DNA from: Caulobacter sp.
Lineage (GTDB): Bacteria > Pseudomonadota > Alphaproteobacteria > Caulobacterales > Caulobacteraceae
Direction: 5' to 3'
Length of the DNA stretch: 64,000 nt
NCBI GenBank assembly: GCA_030680355.1
Contig: JAUXVF010000023.1
Location: 116,060-180,059 of the forward strand
Part shown: positions 42,146-51,113 of the stretch, piece after piece
How positions within the stretch are numbered: position 1 is the stretch's first letter
Layout of the letters: each line of letters starts with the position of its first letter
Notes under the pieces: model-generated
The model's input: the letters and a program-made list of their open reading frames with translations, nothing else
The model's database searches: none
What the model was told of the DNA's origin: nothing
Program-made: the position numbers and the translations under genes

Positions 42146-43351
42146 TCACAGCTTCAGTTCCAGCGTGAACCAGACCTTCGTGCGGTCGCCAAAGGCGGGG
42201 GTGTCGCCGGTGAACTGGGCGGCCTTCATCTCGAACGACAGCTTTGATGTCAGGGGCAACGAGGCCGAGGCGTCGACCTCGCTGCCATAGTTGAGCCCGC
42301 CGGCCGCGTCGGAAAAGTCATGGATCGCCACCGCCAGCTTGAGCTTGCGGGTTCCGACCGGGACGGTGGTTCCGACCCGCAGATTGACGTCTTTGACGCC
42401 CCGCGCGGGCGTGGCCAGGAACACGTCCGCCCAGCCCTGGAACGCGTGCAGGGTCGCCAGAGGCGTGCCGAAACCGCGCAGACCGTCGCCGTCGAGCCGC
42501 TCCAGCCCGACGGTGACGTAGCGGCTGTTCTGCTTCAGGCCCGCGGCCAGGGCGACGTAGTCGAGGTCGAAGCGGGCCGGGTTGGCGCCGTAGTCGCCCT
42601 GACGGGCGTACGCGACATCCCATGTCAGCGAGGGGCCGGCCGCCAACGACCGCGACCCGGTCAGCCGGGCGCCCCAGGTTGCGCTGGACTGCTGCGGGGC
42701 CGCCTTGAAGTCGAGGAAGTAGCCGTAGGCCGACAGCTGACCGAGCGCGGTCTTTGTATCCAGTTGGATCACATGGGAATCGCTGTCCCATTCGCCCTGC
42801 GGACTGTCGTCGCCGAGAATGCGCTGGACTCGGTCGATGTAGATCCAGGTCAGGGTCGTGGTCGGGTTGATCTTGAACGCAACCCGGGCCGCGTCAAAGG
42901 TCTGCTCGTTCTGGCGGAAGCCGACATTGCCGACGAAGCGAGCGTTGCCCAACACGATGCGTTGGCGGCCCACGACCACATCCGCCTTCGGGCCGGACCA
43001 GGAGATCTGGGCGCGGTTGAGCTCGGTGGCTTCGGGGTCAAGCACGGTCGGATAGGTCGCCTGGCCGTTCGTGGTGCTGTTGTAGCGTTCCGACAGGGCG
43101 GTGACGTTCTCAACCTCGACCAGCGCCTTGAAGCCGCTCCAGGCGGGGGTCTCGTAACCCAGCCGGGTGCGCAGGGTCAGGGCCCCGGCCTCATGGGCGA
43201 ACCCGGCCTGGTCGACGAACTCGTAGCGCAGGCGGGCATCGACGATCCAGTCGCCCTGGTCATCGGCGGCATGGGCGAGGCCGGGGGCCGACAGAACTGC
43301 GGCGGCAAGGGGGATAAGGCAGGCAGTCTGTTGACGGCGCATGGCGGTCAT
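42146..43351 (-). CDS. Outer-membrane beta-barrel (alginate-export-like porin), nas operon copy
   Basis: A 401-residue signal-peptide-bearing beta-barrel (cleavage near LAHAAD), the close relative of 24084-25277. Shared stretches include RFVGNVGFRQNEQTFDA, DSPQGEWDSDSH, WGARLTG and GTPLATLHAFQGWADVFL. Its start overlaps the cobA stop by four bases (ATGA) and it is the last gene of the nitrate assimilation operon. A gene of this family at the end of both nitrate operons argues that it carries nitrate or nitrite over the outer membrane. This is inferred from context; the general family includes porins for various solutes. Confidence 0.8.
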   Translation of the reverse strand: MTAMRRQQTACLIPLAAAVLSAPGLAHAADDQGDWIVDARLRYEFVDQAGFAHEAGALTLRTRLGYETPAWSGFKALVEVENVTALSERYNSTTNGQATYPTVLDPEATELNRAQISWSGPKADVVVGRQRIVLGNARFVGNVGFRQNEQTFDAARVAFKINPTTTLTWIYIDRVQRILGDDSPQGEWDSDSHVIQLDTKTALGQLSAYGYFLDFKAAPQQSSATWGARLTGSRSLAAGPSLTWDVAYARQGDYGANPARFDLDYVALAAGLKQNSRYVTVGLERLDGDGLRGFGTPLATLHAFQGWADVFLATPARGVKDVNLRVGTTVPVGTRKLKLAVAIHDFSDAAGGLNYGSEVDASASLPLTSKLSFEMKAAQFTGDTPAFGDRTKVWFTLELKL

Positions 43352-44154
43352 CGCCTCCGGGCGAGGGAAATGGGGATGGCTTGGGTCAGGGGCGCGGGGT
43401 CGGTCGTCGCCAGAGCATCGACAGCGTGCGCGGCGACCTCGCCGATCAGGATCAGGACCGGCCCCTGCGGATTCATGACGCCGAGCGCCGCCGCCAGCCC
43501 CTCAAGCGGGGCATGCACAAGCCGCGCGGACGGTGCGCCCGCGTTCTCGATCGCGGCGGCGGGGACGCCGGCGTCCAGACCCCCGGCGATCAGTTGTTTG
43601 GCCAGCAGGCCGGCGGCGCTCTTGCCCATGTAGAGGGCCAGCGTCGTCTGACCGTCGGCCAGGCCGCTCCAGTCGAGATCCACCAGCGCGCCGCCCTCGG
43701 TCCGGGCCGTCGCGAACAACACCCGCCGGGCGACGCCGCGATGGGTCAGGGGGATGTCGAACTGGGCGGCGGCGGCGCAGGCGGCGGTGACGCCGGGCAC
43801 GACCTCGGTGGTCACGCCGCGACCTCGCAGATAGGCGACCTCCTCCCCCACTCGACCGAAGATCGAGGGATCTCCCCCTTTCAGTCGGACCACTGTCAGG
43901 CCCCGCCGCGCCAGACGCAGCATCAGGCGGTTGATCGACTCCTGGGCCATGCTGGCGCGACCGGCGCGCTTGCCGGTCTGGATGCGGAAGCAGCCCGGCG
44001 GCGCCAGGGCGATGACCTCTTCGGAGACCAGGGCGTCATAGAGCAGGGCCTGGGCGCCCTGGACGGCCTTCTGGGCGCGCACGGTCATCAGATCGGCGGG
44101 GCCAGGCCCTGCGCCGACCAGCAACACGCGGCCGATTGATGGATCAGACGGCAT
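43348..44154 (-). CDS. cobA: Uroporphyrinogen-III C-methyltransferase
   Basis: SUMT (268 residues) methylates uroporphyrinogen III to precorrin-2, the precursor of siroheme needed by NirB. Seen: VLLVGAGPGPADLMTVRAQKA at the start, ALLYDALVSEEVI, RLKGGDPSIFGRVGEE, GVTAACAAAAQFDIPLTHRG and TLALYMGK. It overlaps the end of nasA by 11 bases and the porin start by four. It lacks the CysG oxidase/chelatase part, so those steps must be encoded elsewhere. Clustering with nirBD is standard for assimilatory nitrite reduction. Confidence 0.93.
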   Translation of the reverse strand: MPSDPSIGRVLLVGAGPGPADLMTVRAQKAVQGAQALLYDALVSEEVIALAPPGCFRIQTGKRAGRASMAQESINRLMLRLARRGLTVVRLKGGDPSIFGRVGEEVAYLRGRGVTTEVVPGVTAACAAAAQFDIPLTHRGVARRVLFATARTEGGALVDLDWSGLADGQTTLALYMGKSAAGLLAKQLIAGGLDAGVPAAAIENAGAPSARLVHAPLEGLAAALGVMNPQGPVLILIGEVAAHAVDALATTDPAPLTQAIPISLARRR

Positions 44155-46810
44155 GGGCAGGCTCCCTGGCGATGGTGATCATCCGCGCGAGTTCCGGTCG
44201 GCAGGAGCCGCAGTTGGTTCCGGCGCCGGTAATCGCGCCCACGGCGTCCGGCGTCGCGGCGCCGGCGGCGATGGCGGCGTCGATGGTCCGGGCGCCGATC
44301 TTCAGGCAGGCGCAGACCATCGGCCCCGCGTCGACCACCGGCCCGAGCGGGCGGCCAAACAGCAGGGTGGCGCGGGCGTCGACGGGAAGGTCGGCGGCTT
44401 CGAACAGGTCAGCCAGCCAGGATCTCGGCGGCAGAGGGCCGCCGCTGGTCATGAACAGGACGCGCTCCAGCCGGTTCCGGTCGACCCAGGCCTCGCGCCG
44501 GGCGCCGGTGGCCGGATCGCCATAGCTGAGCAGTTCGCCCGCCGGCTCGCCCAGCGCCCGGCGCAGGGCGTCGCGTTCGGCCTCGTCGCCACGGCCGGCG
44601 AACTCGTAGAGGTCGCAGGCGGTCTGGGGAATGCGGCGCCAGACCAGATCAAGGCCCTTGGGCGGCGCGTGGCCCTGACGGGAGAGCAGAAAACCCTTCC
44701 AGGTCTCGCGGTAAGGCCGCACCCGGGCCGGGGTGTGCTTGTATTCCGGCTGGCCGGAGACCGGGTCGAGGTTGGCTGCGATCAGGGGGTTGGATCGCCC
44801 CGACGGCGCGAAGGCGTCGGTCCAGTGCATGGGCATGAACAGGCCGCCGGGACGCTGCCGGTCGGTCAGCCGGGCGATCGCCACGGCTTCGCCCCGGGCG
44901 GTCTGGATGCGGGTCAGTCCGCCCTCGACGACGCCGACCGCCGCCGCGTCCTCGGGGTGAAGATCGACGTAGGGCTCCGGCGCGTGGCGCCAGAGGTCGG
45001 GGGCCAGACCCGTGCGGGTCATGGTGTGCCACTGGTCGCGGATACGGCCGGTATTGAGCGACAGGGGATAGGCCGGGTCACAGGCCGAGACCGGATCGAC
45101 GGGCCGCACCGGGACCATGACGGCGCGATGGTCAGAGGTCTGGAACCGGCCGTCGGCAAACAGGCGGGGCGTGCCGACGCCGCCCTCGGTGACGGGCCAC
45201 TGGACCGGCTCCAGCGCCGCGTAGTCGCTTCGGGTCAGGTCCAGGAGTCCGGCGAGATTGAGCAACCGGTCGCTGTTCTCGAAAGCCGTCAGCCTGGCCC
45301 ATTCGCGAAACACGCTGGCCTGGCTGGGCCAGGCGAAGCCGTCGCCGAAGCCCATGGCGCCCGCCACATCGGCGATGATCCGCCAGTCGGGCCGCGCCAG
45401 TCCGGGCGCCGGGAACAGGGCCCGCTGGCGCGAGATGCGGCGCTCGGAATTGGTCACCGTGCCGTCCTTCTCGCCCCAGGCCAAGGCAGGCAGTTTGACG
45501 TCGGCGAAGGCGGTGGTGTCGGTCTCGACACAGTCGGAAACGACTACGAACGGGCAACGGTCGAGAGCCTCGCGCACGCGGGACGCGTCGGGCAGGCTGA
45601 CGGCCGGGTTGGTGGCCATGACCCAGACCGCCTTGATGCGGCCGTCGTGGATGGCCTCGAACATGTCGACAGCCTTGAGGCCCGGCTTGTCCGCGGTGTC
45701 GGGCGCCCCCCAGAAGCGCGCCACGCGGGCGCGATCCTCGGGGGCGAAATCCATGTGTCCGGCCAGGGTGTTGGCCATGCCGCCGGTCTCGCGACCGCCC
45801 ATGGCGTTGGGCTGGCCGGTGATCGAAAAGGGGCAGGCGCCGGGCTTGCCGATGCGGCCGGTGGCCAGATGGGCGTTGATGATGGACAGGCCCTTGGCCA
45901 CGCCCTGGGTCGACTGGTTGGCGCCCATCGAGAACAGACTGACCGTCCGGGGCGTCGCCGCGAACAGGGCGAAGAAGGCCTCGACGTCGGCGGTCGCGAT
46001 CCCGCAGTCGGCGGCGACGGCGGTGGGCGACTGGTCCGCCTCGCACAAGGCCGCCTCGACCTGGGCGAAACCGTTCACATGGGCGGCGATGTAGCCGCGA
46101 TCGACGGCGCCGCGGCGGATCAGGTCAGCGAGCAGGCCGTTCCACAGCCGCACGTCGGTCTGGGGCTTGATCGCCAGATGCAGGTCGGCGACCTCGGCGG
46201 TGTCGGTGCGGCGCGGGTCGATGACCACGTGCCGCTGCCCGCGGGCCCTCGCCGCCTCCATGCGCCGGAACAACACCGGATGGGTCCAGGCGGCGTTGTG
46301 GCCGCTGAACACCACCAGATCGGCGAGGTCGAGGTCCTCGTAGCAGCCGGGCACCAGGTCGGCGCCGAAGGCCTTCTTGTGGGCGACCACGGCCGAGGCC
46401 ATGCAGAGGCGGGAGTTGGTGTCGATATTGCCCGAACCGATGAAGCCTTTCATCAGCTTGTTGGCGACGTAATAGTCCTCGGTCAGGATCTGGCCCGAGA
46501 CATAGAAGGCCACCGAGTCCGGGCCGTGACGGGCGATGGCCTGGCTGAACTTGCGGGCGACCAGGCCGACCGCCTCGGTCCAGCCCGCCTCCCGGCCATT
46601 GATCATCGGCGACAGCAGCCGCCCTTCCAGTCCGACCGTCGCGCCCAGGGCAGCGCCCTTCGAACAGAGCAGGCCGTTGTTGGCTGGATGGGCCGTGTCG
46701 CCGCGCACGGCCAGGGCCCGCCCCTCGGCGACCTGGCCAGATACGCCACAGCCCACCCCGCAGTAGGGGCAGGCCGTCCTGACGGTCGGGATGAGCGAAC
46801 CGTCGGCCAT
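44144..46810 (-). CDS. nasA: Assimilatory nitrate reductase catalytic subunit
   Basis: An 888-residue cytoplasmic Mo-bisMGD nitrate reductase. The N-terminal 4Fe-4S site is RTACPYCGVGCGVSG...NGLLCSKG. Mo-domain landmarks are NSRLCMASAVVAHKKAFG, FSMGANQSTQGVAKG, GETGGMANTLAGHMDF and LNTGRIRDQWHTMTRTG. The C-terminal extension carries a BFD-like 2Fe-2S site, VCACLKIG...GTNCGSCRPEL, which marks NasA rather than periplasmic NapA. No Tat signal is seen. It starts 2 bp after nirD and overlaps cobA, so it belongs to the same operon. Confidence 0.95.
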   Translation of the reverse strand: MADGSLIPTVRTACPYCGVGCGVSGQVAEGRALAVRGDTAHPANNGLLCSKGAALGATVGLEGRLLSPMINGREAGWTEAVGLVARKFSQAIARHGPDSVAFYVSGQILTEDYYVANKLMKGFIGSGNIDTNSRLCMASAVVAHKKAFGADLVPGCYEDLDLADLVVFSGHNAAWTHPVLFRRMEAARARGQRHVVIDPRRTDTAEVADLHLAIKPQTDVRLWNGLLADLIRRGAVDRGYIAAHVNGFAQVEAALCEADQSPTAVAADCGIATADVEAFFALFAATPRTVSLFSMGANQSTQGVAKGLSIINAHLATGRIGKPGACPFSITGQPNAMGGRETGGMANTLAGHMDFAPEDRARVARFWGAPDTADKPGLKAVDMFEAIHDGRIKAVWVMATNPAVSLPDASRVREALDRCPFVVVSDCVETDTTAFADVKLPALAWGEKDGTVTNSERRISRQRALFPAPGLARPDWRIIADVAGAMGFGDGFAWPSQASVFREWARLTAFENSDRLLNLAGLLDLTRSDYAALEPVQWPVTEGGVGTPRLFADGRFQTSDHRAVMVPVRPVDPVSACDPAYPLSLNTGRIRDQWHTMTRTGLAPDLWRHAPEPYVDLHPEDAAAVGVVEGGLTRIQTARGEAVAIARLTDRQRPGGLFMPMHWTDAFAPSGRSNPLIAANLDPVSGQPEYKHTPARVRPYRETWKGFLLSRQGHAPPKGLDLVWRRIPQTACDLYEFAGRGDEAERDALRRALGEPAGELLSYGDPATGARREAWVDRNRLERVLFMTSGGPLPPRSWLADLFEAADLPVDARATLLFGRPLGPVVDAGPMVCACLKIGARTIDAAIAAGAATPDAVGAITGAGTNCGSCRPELARMITIAREPAHAV

Positions 46811-46812
46811 GA

Positions 46813-47160
46813 TCAGCCTCCGACCAGGCCCAGCAGCAGGCGGCCCTCGCGGACCTCCAGCGGCACCACCGGCGCGCAGCCCTTGCCCTTATCGGCGCCG
46901 ACGCCGTCGCCGCTGGCCAGGTCGATGATCCGACCATGCAGCGGACAGGTGACCGACTGGCCATGGACGATGCCCTGGCTCAGCGGTCCACCCTTGTGGG
47001 GACAGGCGTCCATCAAGGCGAAGACCTGACCGTCGCCGGTGCGGAAGATGGCCACGTCGCCGCGCGGACTGGGCAGCCGGCGGGCGCCGCGGCGGGGAAT
47101 GTCGGTGACGGCGCCGACATCGATCCAGGCGATGGCGGGCTCCTTGACCAGGGCGTTCAT
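46813..47160 (-). CDS. nirD: Nitrite reductase small subunit, Rieske type
   Basis: A 115-residue small subunit of NAD(P)H nitrite reductase. Rieske ligand pairs are retained: ACPHKGGPLSQG (CxH) and TCPLHGRIIDL (CxxH), so it should hold a 2Fe-2S cluster. The start at 47160 overlaps the nirB stop by four bases (ATGA); a longer frame upstream lies within nirB and is not used. Confidence 0.92.
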   Translation of the reverse strand: MNALVKEPAIAWIDVGAVTDIPRRGARRLPSPRGDVAIFRTGDGQVFALMDACPHKGGPLSQGIVHGQSVTCPLHGRIIDLASGDGVGADKGKGCAPVVPLEVREGRLLLGLVGG

Positions 47161-49619
47161 GCGGGCGCGAACTCCAGACGGCGGCTGAGGGGGGAGAACT
47201 CGTCGCCGTGCCGGCCGGCCACGCGTTCGGCCCAGGGGTCGACGCGCGAGAAGCGCTGCGAGTAGGCGAATCGGTCGTGCAGCGCCCGGCGGTCGTCGGG
47301 ATCGGCCAGCAGCGCCTTGATCGCGTCGAGCCCGACCCGGTCCATCCATTTGTAGATCCGCTCCAGGTACCAGGCCTGTTCACGGTAGAGTTGGACGAGG
47401 GCGCAGATGGTCCAGACCGCCTCCTCCTCGGTGGCGACCCGGGTCAGTATCTCCGTGCCGCGGATATGCAGGCCGGCGGCGCCGCCGATGTGGATCTCGT
47501 AGCCGCTGTCGACGCAGATCACCCCGACGTCCTTGCAGGTGGCCTCGGCGCAGTTGCGCGGGCAGCCGGAGACGCCGAGCTTGACCTTGGCCGGGGTCCA
47601 GGAACCCCACATGAACTTCTCGAGCCGGATGCCCAGACCCGTGGAGTCCTGGGTGCCGAACCGGCACCAGTCGGTGCCGACGCAGGTCTTCACCGTGCGC
47701 AGACCCTTGGCGTAGGCGTGGCCGCTGACCATGCCGGCGGCGTTGAGGTCGGCCCAGACGGCGGGCAGGTCGTCCTTCCTGACGCCCAGCAGATCGATGC
47801 GCTGACCGCCGGTGACCTTGACGGCGGGGATGGCGAACTTGTCGGCGACGTCGGCGATGGCGCGCAGTTCGTCGGGGGTGGTCATGCCGCCCCACATGCG
47901 CGGCACCACCGAATAGGTGCCGTCCTTCTGGATGTTGGCGTGGGCCCGCTCGTTGATGAAGCGCGACTGCTTGTCGTCGCGATAGTCGCCGGGCCAGGCG
48001 CAGAGCAGGTAATAGTTGAGCGCCGGCCGGCAGGAGGCGCAGCCGTCGGGCGTGCTCCATTCCATGGCCTGCATGACGGCCGGCATAGACTTCAGTTCGA
48101 GATCGACGATAGCCTTGCGCACGTCCGAATGGGGATGATGGGCGCATTTGCACATCGGCGCCGGGCCGGTCTGGGCCTGAAAGCCGTCGCCGAGAGTCAG
48201 GCGCAGCACCTGCTCGACCAGCGGGGTGCAGGACCCGCAGCTGGCCGAGGCCTTGGTCACCGCCCGCACCTCGTCGAGGCTGGAGAGGGTCTGGCCGGTG
48301 ATCGCGGCCGTGATCTCACCCTTGCAGACGCCATTGCAGCCGCAGATCTCCTGCGTGTCGGGCATGGCTGCAACGGCGGCGCTAGGGTCCAGGCCGGACA
48401 GTCCTTCGGTAATGGCCTGGCCGAAGATCAGGGTCTCGCGGATGGCGCCGACGTCGGCCCCGGTCCGCATCAGGTCGAAATACCAGTTGCCGTCGACGGC
48501 GTCGCCGAACAGCACGCTGCCGACGACCTTGCCGTCTTCCAGCACGACCCGTTTGTAGACGCCACGACCCGCGTCGCGGAACACGATGTCCTCACAGCCC
48601 TCACCGCCGGCGAACTTTCCGGCCGAGAAAACATCGACGCCCGACACCTTGAGCCGGGTCGAGAGGACCGAACCCTCATAGACTCCGTCACCGTCGGTCA
48701 GGGCCTGGGCCAGGGCGCGGCACATCTCCCAGATCGGCGCGACCAGGCCGTAACACTGGCCGCGGTGCTCGGCGCATTCGCCGACAGCGAACACGGCCGC
48801 GTCGGAGCTGCGCATGGCGTCGTCGACGACGACGCCGCGATTGACCGCCAGCCCGGCGGCCCTGGCCAGGGTGGCGTTGGGGCGGATGCCGACGGCCATG
48901 ACCAGCAGGTCGCAGGGCAGGAGGCGGCCGTCTTTCAGCTTCAGGCCGGACACCTGGCCGTCTTGGCCGACGATCTCCTCGGACTGGGCGCCCAGAACCG
49001 TCTCCACGCCGCGGTCGGCCAGGGCCCCGCGCAGCAGGAAGCCGGCGCTCTCGTCAAGCTGGCGCTCCATCAGCACGTCCATCAGATGGACCACCGTGGC
49101 GGCCATGCCGCGACGGGCGAGGCCGTAGGCCGCTTCCAGTCCGAGCAGGCCGCCGCCGATGACCACGGCGCGGGCGCCGGGCTTGCCCGAGGCGGCGACC
49201 ATGGCCTCCACGTCGTCGAGGTCGCGGAAGGTCACCACCCCCTTCAGGTCCGACCCCGGCAGCGGCAGCCGGAACGGGTCGGAGCCGGTGGCCAGGATCA
49301 GCCGGTCATAGGGGACGGCGAGGCCGCTCTCCGCCGTCACACGCTTGCCGGCCGTATCGACCCCGGTGACCGCCTGACCCGAATACAGGGTGACGCCATT
49401 GTCGCGGTACCAGGCCTCGTCATTGATGACGATGTCAGCGAAGGCCTTCTCTCCGGCCAGAACCGGCGAGAGCATGATGCGGTTGTAGTTGACCCGCGGC
49501 TCGGCGCCGAAGATGGCGATGTCGTAGCGGTGGGGGTCGCGCTTGAGCACCTCCTCTACCGCCCGGCAGCCGGCCATGCCATTGCCGATGACGACCAGCT
49601 TTTCTCTGGGCTTGCTCAT
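47157..49619 (-). CDS. nirB: Nitrite reductase large subunit
   Basis: NirB (820 residues) reduces nitrite to ammonium with NAD(P)H. Order: FAD/NAD domain (VVIGNGMAGCRAVEEVL; LILATGSDPFRLPLPG; VVIGGGLLGLEAAYGLARRG), then two BFD-like Fe-S segments (CGCNGVCKGEI...SCGSCTPL; MCKCAHHPH...CASCRPALNYY), then the siroheme/4Fe-4S domain with CVGTDWCRFGTQDST and GVSGCPRNCAEATCKDVGVI. The start at 49619 gives the normal family length; upstream reading lies in the transporter's antisense. It follows the nitrate transporter by about 30 bp. Confidence 0.96.
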   Translation of the reverse strand: MSKPREKLVVIGNGMAGCRAVEEVLKRDPHRYDIAIFGAEPRVNYNRIMLSPVLAGEKAFADIVINDEAWYRDNGVTLYSGQAVTGVDTAGKRVTAESGLAVPYDRLILATGSDPFRLPLPGSDLKGVVTFRDLDDVEAMVAASGKPGARAVVIGGGLLGLEAAYGLARRGMAATVVHLMDVLMERQLDESAGFLLRGALADRGVETVLGAQSEEIVGQDGQVSGLKLKDGRLLPCDLLVMAVGIRPNATLARAAGLAVNRGVVVDDAMRSSDAAVFAVGECAEHRGQCYGLVAPIWEMCRALAQALTDGDGVYEGSVLSTRLKVSGVDVFSAGKFAGGEGCEDIVFRDAGRGVYKRVVLEDGKVVGSVLFGDAVDGNWYFDLMRTGADVGAIRETLIFGQAITEGLSGLDPSAAVAAMPDTQEICGCNGVCKGEITAAITGQTLSSLDEVRAVTKASASCGSCTPLVEQVLRLTLGDGFQAQTGPAPMCKCAHHPHSDVRKAIVDLELKSMPAVMQAMEWSTPDGCASCRPALNYYLLCAWPGDYRDDKQSRFINERAHANIQKDGTYSVVPRMWGGMTTPDELRAIADVADKFAIPAVKVTGGQRIDLLGVRKDDLPAVWADLNAAGMVSGHAYAKGLRTVKTCVGTDWCRFGTQDSTGLGIRLEKFMWGSWTPAKVKLGVSGCPRNCAEATCKDVGVICVDSGYEIHIGGAAGLHIRGTEILTRVATEEEAVWTICALVQLYREQAWYLERIYKWMDRVGLDAIKALLADPDDRRALHDRFAYSQRFSRVDPWAERVAGRHGDEFSPLSRRLEFAPA

Positions 49620-49648
49620 GATCTTACCTTCGTCGCCGCGGGCCGGAG

Positions 49649-50872
49649 TCACACGCGCACCAGGGCGGCGGCGTCGGGATGCAGGGTGGGCCACACGGCG
49701 CGCCAGCGGCTCTTGAGGCCGTTGAGCGCGAGCAGGGCGACCAGGCACAGGACCGCGAAACCGAGCAGGCCGGCCTGGTAGGAACCGGTCATCTGTTTGG
49801 CCAGGCCCATGCTGGCGGCCAGGTAGAAGCCGCCGATGCCGCCCGTCATGCCGATCATCCCGGTCATCACGCCGATCTCCTTCCGGAACCGCTGCGGCGC
49901 CAGCTGGAACACCGCGCCGTTGCCGGCGCCGAGCATGATCATCGCCAGCAGCATGACGGTCAGGGCAATCGCGGCCGAGGGTAGTTTGAAGCTGACGATG
50001 GCCAGGCACAGTCCGGCCAGGGCGTAGACGACCGTCAGGGTGCGGACGCCGCCGAAGCGGTCGGCCAGGCCGCCGCCCACCGGCCGGACGAAGGAGCCGG
50101 CGAAGACACAGGCGGCGGTGAAGAAGCCGGCCATCACCGGGTCCAGCCCGTACTCACTGTTGAAATAGATGGTCAGGGACGAGGCCAGGCCGACGAAGCC
50201 GCCGAAGGTCACGCCATAGAGCAGCATCAGCCACCAGGCGTCGGGAACCTTGAGCACCTCGAGATACTCGGTCAGCGTCTTGGGGGCCGGCTGGTCGGGG
50301 GCGTCCTTGGCCATCAGCATGTAGACGACGAAGGCGACGGCCAGGGGCAGGGCGGCGAGCCCGATGACGTTCTCCCAGCCGAAGGTCTTGGCCAGGGTGG
50401 GGGCGAACAGGGCCGCCAGAGCGGTGCCGGAGTTGCCGGCCCCGGCGATGCCGAGGGCCAGACCCTGATGCTCCTGCGGATACCAGCGCGAGGCCAGTGG
50501 CAGGGCCACGGCGAACGAAGCCCCGGCCACGCCGAGCACCAGACCCAGGATCAGGACCTGATTGAAGTCGTGAACGCCCAGGAACCAGGCGCCGGCCAGA
50601 CCGGCCAGAACGATAAGTTGGCCGATCATGCCGGTGACCTTGGGGCCGATGCGGTCGACCATCAGGCCGGCCACGACCCGCAGAACCGCCCCGGAGAGCA
50701 CCGGCACGGCGACCATGAAGCCCTTCTGGGCCGGGGAGAGGCCGAAGTCCCTGGCGATGAAGACGCCGAGCGGCCCCAGCAACACCCAGACCATGAAGCT
50801 GAGATCGAAATAGAAGAAGGAAGCGAACAGGGTCGGCGTGTGGCCGGCCTTGAAGAAGGATCGACTGATCAT
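49649..50872 (-). CDS. Nitrate/nitrite MFS transporter of the assimilation operon
   Basis: A 407-residue NarK/NasA-type MFS porter with about 12 helices, the third such protein in the window. Landmarks: FFYFDLSFMVWVLLGPLGVFIARDFGLS, the signature LGVAGASFAVALPLASRWYP, GLALGIAGAGNSGTALAALFAP, and the second-half signature VMTGMIGMTGGIGGFYLAASMG. It is the first structural gene after nasTS, separated by a 241-bp leader with hairpins. It imports nitrate for NasA. Confidence 0.92.
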   Translation of the reverse strand: MISRSFFKAGHTPTLFASFFYFDLSFMVWVLLGPLGVFIARDFGLSPAQKGFMVAVPVLSGAVLRVVAGLMVDRIGPKVTGMIGQLIVLAGLAGAWFLGVHDFNQVLILGLVLGVAGASFAVALPLASRWYPQEHQGLALGIAGAGNSGTALAALFAPTLAKTFGWENVIGLAALPLAVAFVVYMLMAKDAPDQPAPKTLTEYLEVLKVPDAWWLMLLYGVTFGGFVGLASSLTIYFNSEYGLDPVMAGFFTAACVFAGSFVRPVGGGLADRFGGVRTLTVVYALAGLCLAIVSFKLPSAAIALTVMLLAMIMLGAGNGAVFQLAPQRFRKEIGVMTGMIGMTGGIGGFYLAASMGLAKQMTGSYQAGLLGFAVLCLVALLALNGLKSRWRAVWPTLHPDAAALVRV

Positions 50873-50903
50873 GAGTTTGGCCTTCGGAGTCGGGTGAACG
50901 AGA

Positions 50904-50931
50904 ACGGCGGCGTCGCCGTGGCGGTGACCGC
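50904..50931 (-). promoter_or_regulatory. Tandem hairpins before the nitrate assimilation operon, candidate NasT attenuator
   Basis: Two hairpins lie just before the transporter ATG: GCGG-TCA-CCGC (50921-50931) and ACGGCG-N4-CGCCGT (50904-50919), followed by TTCTCGTT on the coding strand. Just upstream CCGC-TCGGAT-GCGG can form a stem with a six-base loop with G at position 4 and shares one arm with the first hairpin, so the two are mutually exclusive. NasT antiterminators bind hexaloop stems in nas leaders; the loop here lacks the usual first A, so the match is partial. Confidence 0.35.
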
Positions 50932-51113
50932 ATCCGAGCGGTCGTCTCGATCAGCCGCGAACGTCGTTGTCCGTGGGCCTGACCCCATGAGGCGTCTGGC
51001 ATGTCGTCCACTGCCAGCCCGATCCGCTCCAGAGAGGTCAGGAAGCCGCCGTTCGCATGATTTTGCGGCGCCGCAGCATAGCTATGACTGCATTTCGGGC
51101 GCCCCTGACCGGT

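Noticed and set aside
44144..46810. Periplasmic nitrate reductase NapA
   Set aside because: There is no Tat signal, and the C-terminal BFD-like 2Fe-2S site and nirBD neighbours mark NasA.
44153..47029. A 958-codon open frame on the plus strand
   Set aside because: It is the antisense of nasA. High GC with third-position bias leaves long open antisense frames; its composition is rich in Gly, Arg and His without any domain, while nasA has all family motifs.
47208..49781. An 857-codon open frame on the plus strand
   Set aside because: It is antisense to nirB and shows only low-complexity Gly/His/Asp/Arg sequence; nirB is fully supported.
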